A stretch of DNA of 10,329 nt from Alphaproteobacteria bacterium (GCA_016869415.1 VGEI01000096.1:1-10329); one strand, 5' to 3'; shown: positions 1 to 6,537, numbered from the stretch's first letter. Translations and numbers: made by a program. The notes: a model not told the origin generated them from the letters alone.

Positions 1-711
1 CACATCGGCGCCCGGCTTGAAGCCGGCCTCGCCGATGGCGCGGATGAGATAGTCGAGCGCCTGCTCGTTGCTGTCGAAAGCCGGCCAGAAGCCGCCTTCG
101 TCAGCCAACCCGTAGAGCTTGCCTTCACCGGCAAGGATCTTTCCGGCGACGCGGTAGATCTCGGCCGTCCAGTCCAGCGCCTGGGCGAAGCTGGTAGCGC
201 CGATGGCGATGACCATGAAGTCCTGCAGGTCGACCCGGCGGCCGGCATGGGCGCCACCGCCGAAGATCTGAATCTCGGGGACCGGCACCCTGGGTGGGGC
301 GCCGCCGCTCAGGTGCTGCCACAGCGGCATGCGGCGTACCGCGGCGGCGGCGTGGGCAGCGGCCATGGACACGGCGACCAGCGCATTGCCGCCGAGCCGG
401 CTCTTGTTCGGGGTCCCATCGAGCGCGATCAGCCGCTCATCGAGGCCGCGCTGGTCGCCGACATCGAAGCCCGACAGGGCCTTGGCGATTTCGCCGCCGA
501 CATTGGCGACTGCGTTCTGGACGTCATGTCCGCCGAAACGGGCGCCGCCGTCGCGCAGATCGACCGCTTCGCCCGAGCCGGCCGAGGCGCCGGCCGGAGC
601 GATGGCCCGGCCCACGGCGCCGCCCGCCACCTGGATCTCCGCCTCGACCGTCGGGCGGCCACGCGAATCCCAGACGCGGCGGCCGACGATCGTTTCGATT
701 CGGCCGGTCAT
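1..711 (-). CDS. Enolase paralogue (phosphopyruvate hydratase family), N-terminal 237 residues, runs off the window edge
   Basis: Enolases interconvert 2-phosphoglycerate and phosphoenolpyruvate in the cytoplasm. The translated residues begin MTGRIETIVGRRVWDSRGRPTVE, matching the enolase N-terminal domain (DSRGxPTVE). The Mg-binding loop reads AGASAG at 40-45 (usual SGASTG), keeping the metal-ligand Ser43. GGGAHAG at 151-157 keeps the catalytic His155, and DEGGF at 204-208 keeps Glu205. The usual QEFM reads QDFM, so Asp164 replaces the Glu that is almost always present (Glu168 in yeast enolase). The C-terminal half with the catalytic lysine lies outside the window. ATG at 711 was chosen because it overlaps the kinase stop (ATGA, 4 bases) and gives the normal family N-terminus. 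Family membership is clear. Whether this is the housekeeping enolase or a paralogue with another substrate is open; the loop changes, E-to-D change and kinase coupling favour a paralogue, so no gene symbol is given. Confidence 0.9.
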   Translation of the reverse strand, partial: MTGRIETIVGRRVWDSRGRPTVEAEIQVAGGAVGRAIAPAGASAGSGEAVDLRDGGARFGGHDVQNAVANVGGEIAKALSGFDVGDQRGLDERLIALDGTPNKSRLGGNALVAVSMAAAHAAAAVRRMPLWQHLSGGAPPRVPVPEIQIFGGGAHAGRRVDLQDFMVIAIGATSFAQALDWTAEIYRVAGKILAGEGKLYGLADEGGFWPAFDSNEQALDYLIRAIGEAGFKPGADV

Positions 712-1727
712 GATGTCAGCTCCTTCTGCCAGGCATCGCGAACGGCCGCCAGTTTCGTCGCCGGCCGGCGTAGCAAGGGAGCGGCGACGCGGCGGACGCG
801 TTCACGGTCCCGTTCGTCGGTGATGTACTCGACCGGCGACTTGCCGTCGACCCGCGCCAGGAACAGGCCGGGCAGCAGGCGCGCCGTGCGCTCTTCGAGC
901 TCGCCGGGCGATTCCCAGGTCACCCGGTCGAGGTAGGCTTTGGCGAAGGCATCGTAGCCGGCCAGGAACTTCGCTACAGCCTGCGGCGTCCACAGGCATT
1001 TGAGCAGGAAGTGGTTGAGGCAGAAGGCGGCGTCGAAGGCGGGGTCGCCGTACCAGGCGCATTCGGCGTCGAGGAAGACCGGCCCTTTCGGTCCGATCAG
1101 GATGTTCTTCGGGCTGACGTCGCCGTGCACCAACGCGCGTTTGGTACGCGCCGTCTTCTCAGCCAGCGTGTTCAACGCCGGTGCCAGATCGGGATGGCGC
1201 CGCCCGGCGGCGATCAGATAGGGCTCTAGCCGGATGGCATGGAAAATCGCGTCAGTCGGGAAACGCTCGGCCACGTCGAGCTTGCCCGCGGTAGCACCGT
1301 GGATACGCGCCAGGGCGCGGGCCGCCAGCCGGGCCGAGCGCGTCCGGGCAATGCCATCGCGCAGCTGGTGCTTCCACAGCGGGTAGATGCCGGGGTCGAG
1401 ATACTCCATGGCGAAGAGGCTGGCCGTGCGGTCGACGGCCAGGATGCGCGGCACGGCATCCGGCACCACCGCAGCCGCCGTCTCGATCCAGGCGATCTCA
1501 TAGCTGTTGCGCTCGACCGGCGCCTTCCATTCCTGGCTGACACGCAACTGGGCCAGCGCCCGCTTGACACAGAAGCTCGGGCGTCCGGCGACGTTGACCT
1601 TCCAGATGTCGGAGGACACGCCGCCGGTCAGCCGCTCGAAGGCCGTTTCTTCGCCTGGCGGAACCAGGCCCATGCGTACCAGGGCGTCGCGAACCGCGTG
1701 CGTGTCCTCGACGCCGGCCGGGCTCAC
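708..1727 (-). CDS. Phosphotransferase family protein (APH / choline kinase-like fold), substrate unknown
   Basis: A 339-residue cytoplasmic kinase of the aminoglycoside phosphotransferase superfamily, which uses ATP to phosphorylate a small-molecule hydroxyl. Visible motifs are the glycine-rich loop GGVSSD (35-40), the ATP-binding lysine in CVKRAL (Lys55), the Brenner/catalytic motif HGDVSPKN (201-208, Asp203 and Asn208) and the metal-binding FLDAECAWYGDP (Asp220, Glu222). The stretch VKRALAQLRVSQEW resembles methylthioribose kinases and related metabolic kinases more than resistance enzymes. The start is GTG at 1727, which overlaps the nudC stop as GTGA; the stop overlaps the enolase-paralogue start as ATGA. 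Translation of the three genes is therefore probably coupled, and I infer that the kinase and enolase paralogue share a pathway. The substrate cannot be read from the sequence, and antibiotic resistance is not supported. Confidence 0.85.
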   Translation of the reverse strand: MSPAGVEDTHAVRDALVRMGLVPPGEETAFERLTGGVSSDIWKVNVAGRPSFCVKRALAQLRVSQEWKAPVERNSYEIAWIETAAAVVPDAVPRILAVDRTASLFAMEYLDPGIYPLWKHQLRDGIARTRSARLAARALARIHGATAGKLDVAERFPTDAIFHAIRLEPYLIAAGRRHPDLAPALNTLAEKTARTKRALVHGDVSPKNILIGPKGPVFLDAECAWYGDPAFDAAFCLNHFLLKCLWTPQAVAKFLAGYDAFAKAYLDRVTWESPGELEERTARLLPGLFLARVDGKSPVEYITDERDRERVRRVAAPLLRRPATKLAAVRDAWQKELTS

Positions 1728-2623
1728 GGCTGCTCAGCGATCCATTCGTCGATCAGGCGGCGGGCAATCGAATCGCCACGCGGCGTGCGGAACTTCTCGG
1801 GATCGTGCCTGGCCCGCAGATGGGCACGGTCGAACCAGCCGGCGTCGATCAACTCATCGCCGTCGATACGGAATTCCGTGCCCAGGGCGCGGGCGCGGAA
1901 GCCAAGCATGATCGAGCAGGGAAACGGCCAGGGCTGCGAGGACTGGTAGCGTACATCCGTCACCCGCAAACCCGATTCCTCGTAGACCTCGCGGGCCACG
2001 GTCTCCTCGAGGCTCTCGCCCGGTTCGACGAAGCCGGCGAGGGTCGAATACATCGGGAAGGGGAAGCGCTTGTTGCGCGCCAGGAACGCCTTGTCGCCGT
2101 GGGTCACCAGCATGATCACCGCGGGATCGGTGCGCGGGAAATGCTGGGCCTGACAGGCGGGGTTGGTGCATTGGCGGACATGGCCGCCGTCGGCCGCCAG
2201 CGTGGTGGCGCCGCAATTGGCGCAGAACCCGTGGCGGCTGTGCCAGTGGGCGAGGCCGCGGGCGTAGGCAAGCAGGGCGCCGTGCTGGCGGTCCATCACC
2301 GCGCCGACCGCGCGCAGGTCGATGAACTTGCCGCGGCCGAACAGGCCGGGCAGGGACGTCTCCTCGAGCGGCGAGAAATCGGCGGCAAAATAGGCGGTGC
2401 CGCCGGCCAGCCCGAGGAACATGGTGCTGCTGCTCACCGTGACCTCGGTGGTCGAGAGCAGCACCGCTTCAGGGGTCTCGCCTTCGATGACCAGGTTGCG
2501 CGAGCGCCAGACCGGTATGAGCCGGCTGGCCGGGTCGCGGAACAGCGACTCGATCCAGGCCGAGTCGCTGCGGCGCTCGGCCACGCGGTCGAGCTCGAGT
2601 CCGGCGTAGAAATTGGGCTTCAT
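1724..2623 (-). CDS. nudC: NAD(+) diphosphatase / NAD-capped RNA hydrolase NudC
   Basis: NudC cleaves NAD(H) to NMN(H) and AMP and, in E. coli, removes NAD caps from RNA 5' ends. The 299-residue length fits the family (about 260-310). The N-terminal domain (about 1-125) is followed by a zinc ribbon with Cys134, Cys137, Cys152 and Cys157 (CX2C...CX4C). The Nudix box lies at 197-219 (G197, E203, R211-E212, E215-E216, G218). The diagnostic NudC signature SQPWPFP follows at 229-235 and separates it from generic Nudix enzymes. ATG at 2623 gives a natural N-terminus; no strong Shine-Dalgarno is visible, which fits translation within an operon. It starts 62 bases after the sbtB stop and overlaps the kinase start by 4 bases. 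The large + strand open frame across 1805-2695 is antisense noise. Confidence 0.95.
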   Translation of the reverse strand: MKPNFYAGLELDRVAERRSDSAWIESLFRDPASRLIPVWRSRNLVIEGETPEAVLLSTTEVTVSSSTMFLGLAGGTAYFAADFSPLEETSLPGLFGRGKFIDLRAVGAVMDRQHGALLAYARGLAHWHSRHGFCANCGATTLAADGGHVRQCTNPACQAQHFPRTDPAVIMLVTHGDKAFLARNKRFPFPMYSTLAGFVEPGESLEETVAREVYEESGLRVTDVRYQSSQPWPFPCSIMLGFRARALGTEFRIDGDELIDAGWFDRAHLRARHDPEKFRTPRGDSIARRLIDEWIAEQP

Positions 2624-2685
2624 TCCGGCGGAGAATGCCGCGTCCGCAGCGGGCTGGCAACGCCCACGCTCACGCGGGAGCGGCG

Positions 2686-2997
2686 TCAGAAGTGATCGCG
2701 CCGGATGACCTGCACGTCGCTGACCGTGACGATACCGATTTGCTGCTGGACCAAGGGAAAAATCTCCTCAAGCAGAAGGTCGAGCTCAGTGGCGTCGACG
2801 ATGCACATCACCGCCACCATACGGCCGGTGTCGCCAACCAGCCCGTCGGCCCGCCAGCTCCCCTCGTGGCCGCGTCCGGCGAGGACCGGGAAGACGCTAT
2901 AGCCGGAGACCTGCCGCGCCTCCAGATGCTCGATGATCCGCCGCATCAGCGGCGCCTCGATGATGATCTCGACCTTTTTCTTGAGGTAAGTCTCCAT
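2686..2997 (-). CDS. sbtB: PII-like regulatory protein of the bicarbonate transporter (SbtB/CPII type)
   Basis: A 103-residue PII-superfamily protein with the ferredoxin-like pattern of alternating beta strands and amphipathic helices. KKKVEIIIEAPLMRRIIEHLEA is strand 1/helix 1, and a flexible T-loop runs about 41-60 (GRGHEGSWRADGLVGDTG). SbtB proteins trimerise, bind adenine nucleotides (including cAMP in cyanobacteria) and bind SbtA to block bicarbonate uptake. Identification rests mainly on the neighbour: it follows sbtA with only 3 bases between stop and ATG. An AGGGTGA ribosome-binding sequence overlaps the sbtA stop. The cyanobacterial C-terminal CGPxGC redox loop is absent; the protein ends in VIRRDHF, and the only cysteine visible is in MCIVD near residue 65. 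Control would thus be by nucleotide binding without that disulfide switch. Classical GlnB/GlnK is unlikely because the usual uridylylated Tyr T-loop motif is missing. Confidence 0.8.
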   Translation of the reverse strand: METYLKKKVEIIIEAPLMRRIIEHLEARQVSGYSVFPVLAGRGHEGSWRADGLVGDTGRMVAVMCIVDATELDLLLEEIFPLVQQQIGIVTVSDVQVIRRDHF

Positions 2998-3000
2998 GCG

Positions 3001-3981
3001 TCACCCTGCGATCCAGGCCGCGACGGCCGTGTAGAGCGGAATGCCGACGACGAGGTTGAAGGGGAAGGTCACTCCCAGAGATAGCGTCAGCCCGATCGAC
3101 GGGTTGGCATCCGGCAACGCCAGCCGTAGCGCGGCGGGCACGGCGATGTAGGAGGCCGAGGCCGCAAGGGTCATCAGCAAGGCGGTGCCGCCTGGCGACA
3201 GCCCGATCGGCATCGCCAGGAGGCCGCCGGCTGCGGCGCCGAGAAGCGGCATGCCAAGCGCAAATAGCCCTGCCGGCAGCGCGAGGTGCTGACGACCCTG
3301 CTCCAGGCCGCGGCCGACAAGCAGGCCCATGTCCAGAAGGAACAGGCAGAGAAAACCGGGAAACAGCTCGTTGGTAAACGGGCGCAGCAGGGCGGCTCCG
3401 CGCTCGCCTGAAACAATACCGATAAACAGGGCGCCGATGAGGACAACCACCGATCCGTTGAGGATAACCTCGCGCCAGAGCGCCGCTGTCGGCCGGCTGC
3501 TGCCCGCACCGTTGCGCTGCGCGATCAGCAGGGCGGCGACGATAGCCAGGGTTTCCATGGCCGCGGCCACCCCCACCATGAAGCCCTCGTAGGTGATCGA
3601 CTGCCGGTCGAGCGCGTTGCTGGCCGCGATGAACGTGACGATCGAGATGGAGCCGTAATGCGCCGCAACCGCCGCCGCATCGACCGGCCGCAGCGTTGTC
3701 GTGGCCCGCAGGACGGCGAAGGCTGCGAAGGGGGTGGCGAAGGACAGCGCCGCCCCGGCGCCGAGCGCCGCGAGCATGCGGCCGTCTATGCCATGATGCG
3801 CCAGCTCCGTGCCGCCGCGAAAACCGATCGACAGCAGGAGGTAGACGGCAAGAAGCTTAGCGGTTGCTTCCGGAATGGCGAGGTCGGAGCGCAGCAGTGA
3901 GGCCACAAGACCTAGGCCGAAAAACAGGATGGCCGGTGAGGTGAGATTGTGCAGCGCTGGTTCGATGAAATTCTGCAACAT
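3001..3981 (-). CDS. sbtA: Sodium-dependent bicarbonate permease, SbtA family
   Basis: A 326-residue inner-membrane protein with about ten hydrophobic segments over its whole length. SbtA couples sodium entry to bicarbonate uptake; it is best known from cyanobacterial CO2-concentrating systems and also occurs in proteobacteria. Family landmarks are SPAILFFGLGLVASLLRSDLAIP near the N-terminus, the following YLLLSIGFRGGTEL, the mid-protein AHYGSISIVTF, and the C-terminal ASYIAVPAALRLALPDANPS and LGVTFPFNLVVGIPLY. The two related halves fit the inverted-repeat fold. It is shorter than the cyanobacterial protein (about 370), as expected for proteobacterial members with a shorter central cytoplasmic loop. 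ATG at 3981 begins MLQNFIEPALHNLTSPAILFF, a natural start. It lies first in the sbtA-sbtB unit, divergent from ffs. No carboxysome or Rubisco gene is in the window, so bicarbonate may feed carboxylases or pH balance; this is inference. Confidence 0.9.
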   Translation of the reverse strand: MLQNFIEPALHNLTSPAILFFGLGLVASLLRSDLAIPEATAKLLAVYLLLSIGFRGGTELAHHGIDGRMLAALGAGAALSFATPFAAFAVLRATTTLRPVDAAAVAAHYGSISIVTFIAASNALDRQSITYEGFMVGVAAAMETLAIVAALLIAQRNGAGSSRPTAALWREVILNGSVVVLIGALFIGIVSGERGAALLRPFTNELFPGFLCLFLLDMGLLVGRGLEQGRQHLALPAGLFALGMPLLGAAAGGLLAMPIGLSPGGTALLMTLAASASYIAVPAALRLALPDANPSIGLTLSLGVTFPFNLVVGIPLYTAVAAWIAG

Positions 3982-4062
3982 CAGACCGGATTATTAACGC
4001 TCCGAATAGCCCCATAATAGCCAACCGGGTATATGCCGGGTGTTGAATCTCTAGCCCTGAGG
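3982..4062 (-). promoter_or_regulatory. Upstream region of sbtA with repeated AATAGCC and candidate promoter
   Basis: This stretch is AT-richer than its surroundings. Two copies of AATAGCC (4005-4011 and 4016-4022) are 11 bases apart, about one helical turn, directly upstream of sbtA. A further symmetric CCGGG...CCGGG pair (4025-4029, 4036-4040) flanks TATATG. On the minus strand TATTAT (complement of 4015-4020) could be a -10 element, but no convincing -35 is placed at 16-18 bases. I read this as the sbtA promoter/operator area; the exact elements are uncertain. Confidence 0.35.
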
Positions 4063-4063
4063 C

Positions 4064-4092
4064 TTGCGCTCGGGCGGCTGAAAGCTGATATA
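4064..4092 (+). promoter_or_regulatory. Candidate sigma-70 type promoter of the SRP RNA gene
   Basis: TTGCGC (4064-4069) and GATATA (4087-4092) are separated by 17 bases. An overlapping alternative -10, TATAGT, lies at 4089-4094. Either places the transcript start near 4099-4101, which is exactly where the SRP RNA terminal helix begins (GGGAGG at 4101). The fit of promoter spacing to the predicted RNA 5' end is the main support. Confidence 0.55.
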
Positions 4093-4098
4093 GTGCCA

Positions 4099-4198
4099 TC
4101 GGGAGGTTGGTGGTGGACGGACTCCTCGCCAACCCGGTCAGGTCCGGAAGGAAGCAGCCGTAACGAGTTTCGGTCCGGGTCGTTGCCATCCTCCCACC
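4099..4198 (+). ncRNA. ffs: Bacterial small signal recognition particle RNA (4.5S type)
   Basis: This RNA forms the signal recognition particle with Ffh and targets nascent membrane proteins to FtsY/SecYEG. The conserved domain IV core is nearly textbook: GGTCAGGTCCGGAAGG followed by AAGCAGCC, with the GGAA tetraloop at 4146-4149 closed by CC/GG. The ends fold into one long hairpin: GGGAGG (4101-4106) pairs with CCTCCC (4190-4195), giving an RNA of about 95-100 bases. No Alu domain is present, as expected for the short form. It lies about 55 bases upstream of dnaX on the same strand, a common alphaproteobacterial arrangement. The 3' end is approximate because no clear T-rich terminator follows. 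Confidence 0.95.
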
Positions 4199-4227
4199 TC
4201 TCACCGATCCGGTTATCAACACCCGCG

Positions 4228-4243
4228 CCAGGGAGCCTGGGGA
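4228..4243 (+). promoter_or_regulatory. Hairpin and ribosome-binding site upstream of dnaX
   Basis: CCAGG (4228-4232) and CCTGG (4236-4240) form a perfect 5-bp stem with a GAG loop. The right arm runs into GGGGA (4239-4243), the best Shine-Dalgarno candidate, 10 bases before the dnaX ATG at 4254. Folding would partly hide this site. There is no T-run, so it does not look like a terminator for ffs. A regulatory role is only inferred. Confidence 0.35.
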
Positions 4244-4253
4244 CCGCAGCGAT

Positions 4254-6017
4254 ATGACCGACACGGCTCCCGCCCCCTACCGCGTTCTCGCCCGCAAGTA
4301 CCGCCCGACCCGCTTCGCCGACCTGATCGGCCAGGAAGCGATGGTCCGCACCCTGTCGAACGCCATCGCCTCGGGCCGCATCGCCCACGCCTTTGTGCTC
4401 ACCGGCGTGCGCGGCATCGGCAAGACGACGACGGCGCGTATCGTCGCCCGTGCCCTCAACTGCATCGGCCCGGACGGTAAGGGCGGCCCGACGACGGAGC
4501 CCTGCGGCGTCTGCGAGCATTGCGTGGCCATCGCCGACGACCGGCACATGGACGTGGTCGAGATGGACGCGGCCAGCCACAACGGCGTCGATGAGATCCG
4601 CGACCTGACGGACGGCGCCCGTTACCGCCCGGTCAAGGCCCGCTACAAGATCTACATCCTCGACGAAGTCCACATGCTGTCGAAGCCGGCGTTCAACGCC
4701 CTGCTCAAGACGCTCGAGGAACCGCCCGAGCATGTGAAATTCATCTTCGCCACGACCGAGATCCGCAAGGTGCCGGTGACCGTGCTGTCGCGCTGCCAGC
4801 GTTTCGACCTGCGGCGGATCGACCAGGCAGTGATGGCCGGCTACCTCGCCGCCGTCGCCGGCAAGGAAGGCCGCAAGCTCTCGCCGGCCGCCGCCGCGCT
4901 GCTCGGCCGGGCCGCCGACGGCTCGGCGCGCGACGGCCTCTCCCTGCTCGACCGGGCGCTGGCCCATGTCGAGGGCGAGGTGGGCGAGAGCGAAGTGCGC
5001 GCTCTGCTCGGCCTTGCCGACCGCACCCAGGTCTTCGACCTCTTCGAAGCGCTGATGAAAGGCGACGCCAAGGCGGCGCTGACCCAGCTCGCCGATTCCT
5101 ACCGCTCGGGCGCCGACCCGGCGGTGGTGGTGCAGGATCTGCTCGATGTCACCCACTGGCTGACCCGGCTCAAGGTGGCGCCCGGTCTGGCCGACGATCC
5201 CACGGTGCCGGAGGCCGAGCGGGCCCGCGGCCGCAACCTCGCCGCCAGGCTGTCGATGCCGAGCCTGGCGCGGGCCTGGCAGATGCTGCTCAAGGGTCTG
5301 GGCGAGATCCAACAGGCGCCGACACCGCTGGCCGCGGCCGAGATGGTGATGGTGCGCCTGACCTATGCCAGCGACCTGCCCACGCCCGGCGAGATCGTTT
5401 CCGGCGCGGGCAACGGTTCGGCGATGCCCGGTAGTTCGTCGGGGGCACGCGCTCCCGCGGGCGGCGGCGGACGCACGACCGTGGCCATGTCGTCGTCTAC
5501 GGTTCGCGCACCGGGAGGAAGCGGCCAGGTGCAGGCGTTGCGCGCCCAGCCCGACAGCGCGCCCGCAGCTAGCCCGGAGGAGAAGCCGGATCCCAAGAGT
5601 TTCGTCGAGCTGGTGCAGCTCTTTCAGGACAAGCGCGAGGGCATTCTGCACGCCCATCTCGTCGGCGGTGTGCACCTGATCAGTTTCGAGCCGGGCAAGC
5701 TGGTGTTCCAGCGTGCCGAGAGCGCGCCACGCAATCTCAACGCTCTGCTCAAGCCCCTGCTCGACCGCTGGACCAACCGCACCTGGGCCGTCCTCATGGA
5801 GGACAATACCCAGGGCGCGCCGACTCTGAGCCAGCAAGCGCATGTCCAGCGCGAGGCGCAGAAAGCGGCGGCGGCGACCCATCCGCTGGTCGACGCCGTG
5901 CTCAAGGCTTTCCCCGGCAGCACCATCGAGGCGGTGCGCGGCGTCGCGGCCGGGGCGGCGACGGGTGCGGCCTTGGGCGAGGAGAGCCCTTCCCTCGACG
6001 ACGACGCTGAAGAGTAG
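4254..6017 (+). CDS. dnaX: DNA polymerase III subunit tau/gamma
   Basis: DnaX is the clamp-loader ATPase subunit that loads the beta clamp and, as tau, links polymerase cores to the replicative helicase. The 587-residue product begins APYRVLARKYRPTRFADLIGQ, typical of the family. Walker A is GVRGIGKTT (51-59). Zinc ligands are Cys70, Cys84, Cys87 and Cys90. Walker B is YILDEVH (134-140), and SRC with the arginine finger is at 179-181 after the sensor-1 stretch FIFATTEIRK. GSARDGLSLLDR matches sensor 2. The AAA+ part and collar end near 375, followed by a Gly/Ser/Ala-rich linker (about 380-440) and a tau-specific C-terminal domain (about 445-560) with an acidic tail. No A6-7G slippery run is seen near the linker, so an E. 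coli-like frameshift to make gamma is not supported. It is first in the dnaX-ybaB-recR cluster. Confidence 0.97.
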   Translation: MTDTAPAPYRVLARKYRPTRFADLIGQEAMVRTLSNAIASGRIAHAFVLTGVRGIGKTTTARIVARALNCIGPDGKGGPTTEPCGVCEHCVAIADDRHMDVVEMDAASHNGVDEIRDLTDGARYRPVKARYKIYILDEVHMLSKPAFNALLKTLEEPPEHVKFIFATTEIRKVPVTVLSRCQRFDLRRIDQAVMAGYLAAVAGKEGRKLSPAAAALLGRAADGSARDGLSLLDRALAHVEGEVGESEVRALLGLADRTQVFDLFEALMKGDAKAALTQLADSYRSGADPAVVVQDLLDVTHWLTRLKVAPGLADDPTVPEAERARGRNLAARLSMPSLARAWQMLLKGLGEIQQAPTPLAAAEMVMVRLTYASDLPTPGEIVSGAGNGSAMPGSSSGARAPAGGGGRTTVAMSSSTVRAPGGSGQVQALRAQPDSAPAASPEEKPDPKSFVELVQLFQDKREGILHAHLVGGVHLISFEPGKLVFQRAESAPRNLNALLKPLLDRWTNRTWAVLMEDNTQGAPTLSQQAHVQREAQKAAAATHPLVDAVLKAFPGSTIEAVRGVAAGAATGAALGEESPSLDDDAEE

Positions 6018-6035
6018 AAGAGCAGGAGTGGATGG

Positions 6036-6359
6036 ATGAAGAATCTCGGCCAGCTGATGAAGCAGGCGCAGGCCATGCAGGAGAAGATGGCCGAGATGCA
6101 GGAGCAGCTTGCCCGGCTGGAGATCGACGGTGCCGCCGGCGGCGGGCTGGTGCGCGCCACGGTCAGCGGCAAGGGCGAGGTCAAGAAGCTCAAGATCGAG
6201 CCCTCGCTGGTCGACCCCAAGGAGGTCGAGGTGCTGGAGGATCTGATCGTCGCGGCGGTCAACGACGCCCGCGCCAAGGTCGACGCCGCGGCAGCCGAGC
6301 AGATGAAGGCGCTGACCGGCGGGCTCAACCTGCCGCCGGGCCTCAAGCTGCCGTTTTAG
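6036..6359 (+). CDS. ybaB: YbaB/EbfC family nucleoid-associated protein
   Basis: A 107-residue DNA-binding protein that acts as a dimer and is found between dnaX and recR in many bacteria; a role in nucleoid organisation or recombinational repair is suggested for the family. It begins MKNLGQLMKQAQAMQEKMAEMQEQLA, a Met- and Gln-rich amphipathic coiled-coil helix (about 3-30). The family core follows: VRATVSGKGEVKKLKIEPSLVDP (about 39-61), then LEDLIVAAVNDARAKV and the Gly/Pro-rich end LTGGLNLPPGLKLPF. AGGAG (6024-6028) lies 7 bases before the ATG at 6036, and the gap from dnaX is 18 bases, so the two are co-transcribed. An out-of-phase ATG at 6032 is ignored. Confidence 0.96.
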   Translation: MKNLGQLMKQAQAMQEKMAEMQEQLARLEIDGAAGGGLVRATVSGKGEVKKLKIEPSLVDPKEVEVLEDLIVAAVNDARAKVDAAAAEQMKALTGGLNLPPGLKLPF

Positions 6360-6380
6360 CTTTTTCTTCCGTTGAGTCTG

Positions 6381-6537
6381 CCCCTCACCCGCTCCCAGTC
6401 TTGTCCTGGCGCGCGCAGCCGCCACGCCAACCCTGCGCGCGCCAGAATGACTGCGCTCGCGACCTCTTCCCGAGGGAGAGGTAAGTTTGCCAGTGCGCCT
6501 TTCCGCCCCCTCTCCTTTGGGGGGTTGGGGTGAGGGG
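6381..6537. repeat. REP-like composite palindromic repeat between ybaB and recR
   Basis: The outer arms CCCCTCACCC (6381-6390) and GGGTGAGGGG (6528-6537) are perfect inverted copies. Nested inside are a 13-bp perfect inverted repeat (CTGGCGCGCGCAG at 6406-6418, its complement at 6433-6445, 14-base loop) and a smaller hairpin CCTCTTCCC/GGGAGAGG (6463-6481, one bulged base). A C-rich/G-rich pair (6506-6530) follows. The final part read in the recR frame encodes PSPLGGWGEGK, a peptide characteristic of dispersed palindromic repeats in GC-rich proteobacteria. Such elements are non-autonomous and probably spread by a Tnp-REP or unknown mechanism. Its insertion separates ybaB from recR without breaking either. 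It may also act as a transcript 3'-end stabiliser. Confidence 0.75.

Noticed and set aside
708..1727. Antibiotic resistance (aminoglycoside phosphotransferase) reading of the kinase
   Set aside because: Only the fold-level motifs are shared. The overlap with an enolase paralogue and the metabolic-kinase-like ATP-site region point to a metabolic substrate.
2667..2682. CGCTC/GAGCG hairpin between sbtB and nudC as a terminator
   Set aside because: Only a 5-bp stem without a T-run on the minus strand, and the genes on both sides run the same way; too weak to call.
1805..2695. 296-codon plus-strand open frame antisense to nudC
   Set aside because: NudC has its zinc ribbon, Nudix box and SQPWPFP on the other strand; the antisense product is low-complexity Ala/Gly/Arg sequence.
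3981..6425. 814-codon open frame on the minus strand covering ffs, dnaX and ybaB
   Set aside because: It is antisense to dnaX and ybaB, whose motifs are beyond doubt, and crosses the SRP RNA. Its His/Arg/Gly/Leu-rich sequence has no recognisable domain. Such frames are common in GC-rich DNA with strong third-position bias.
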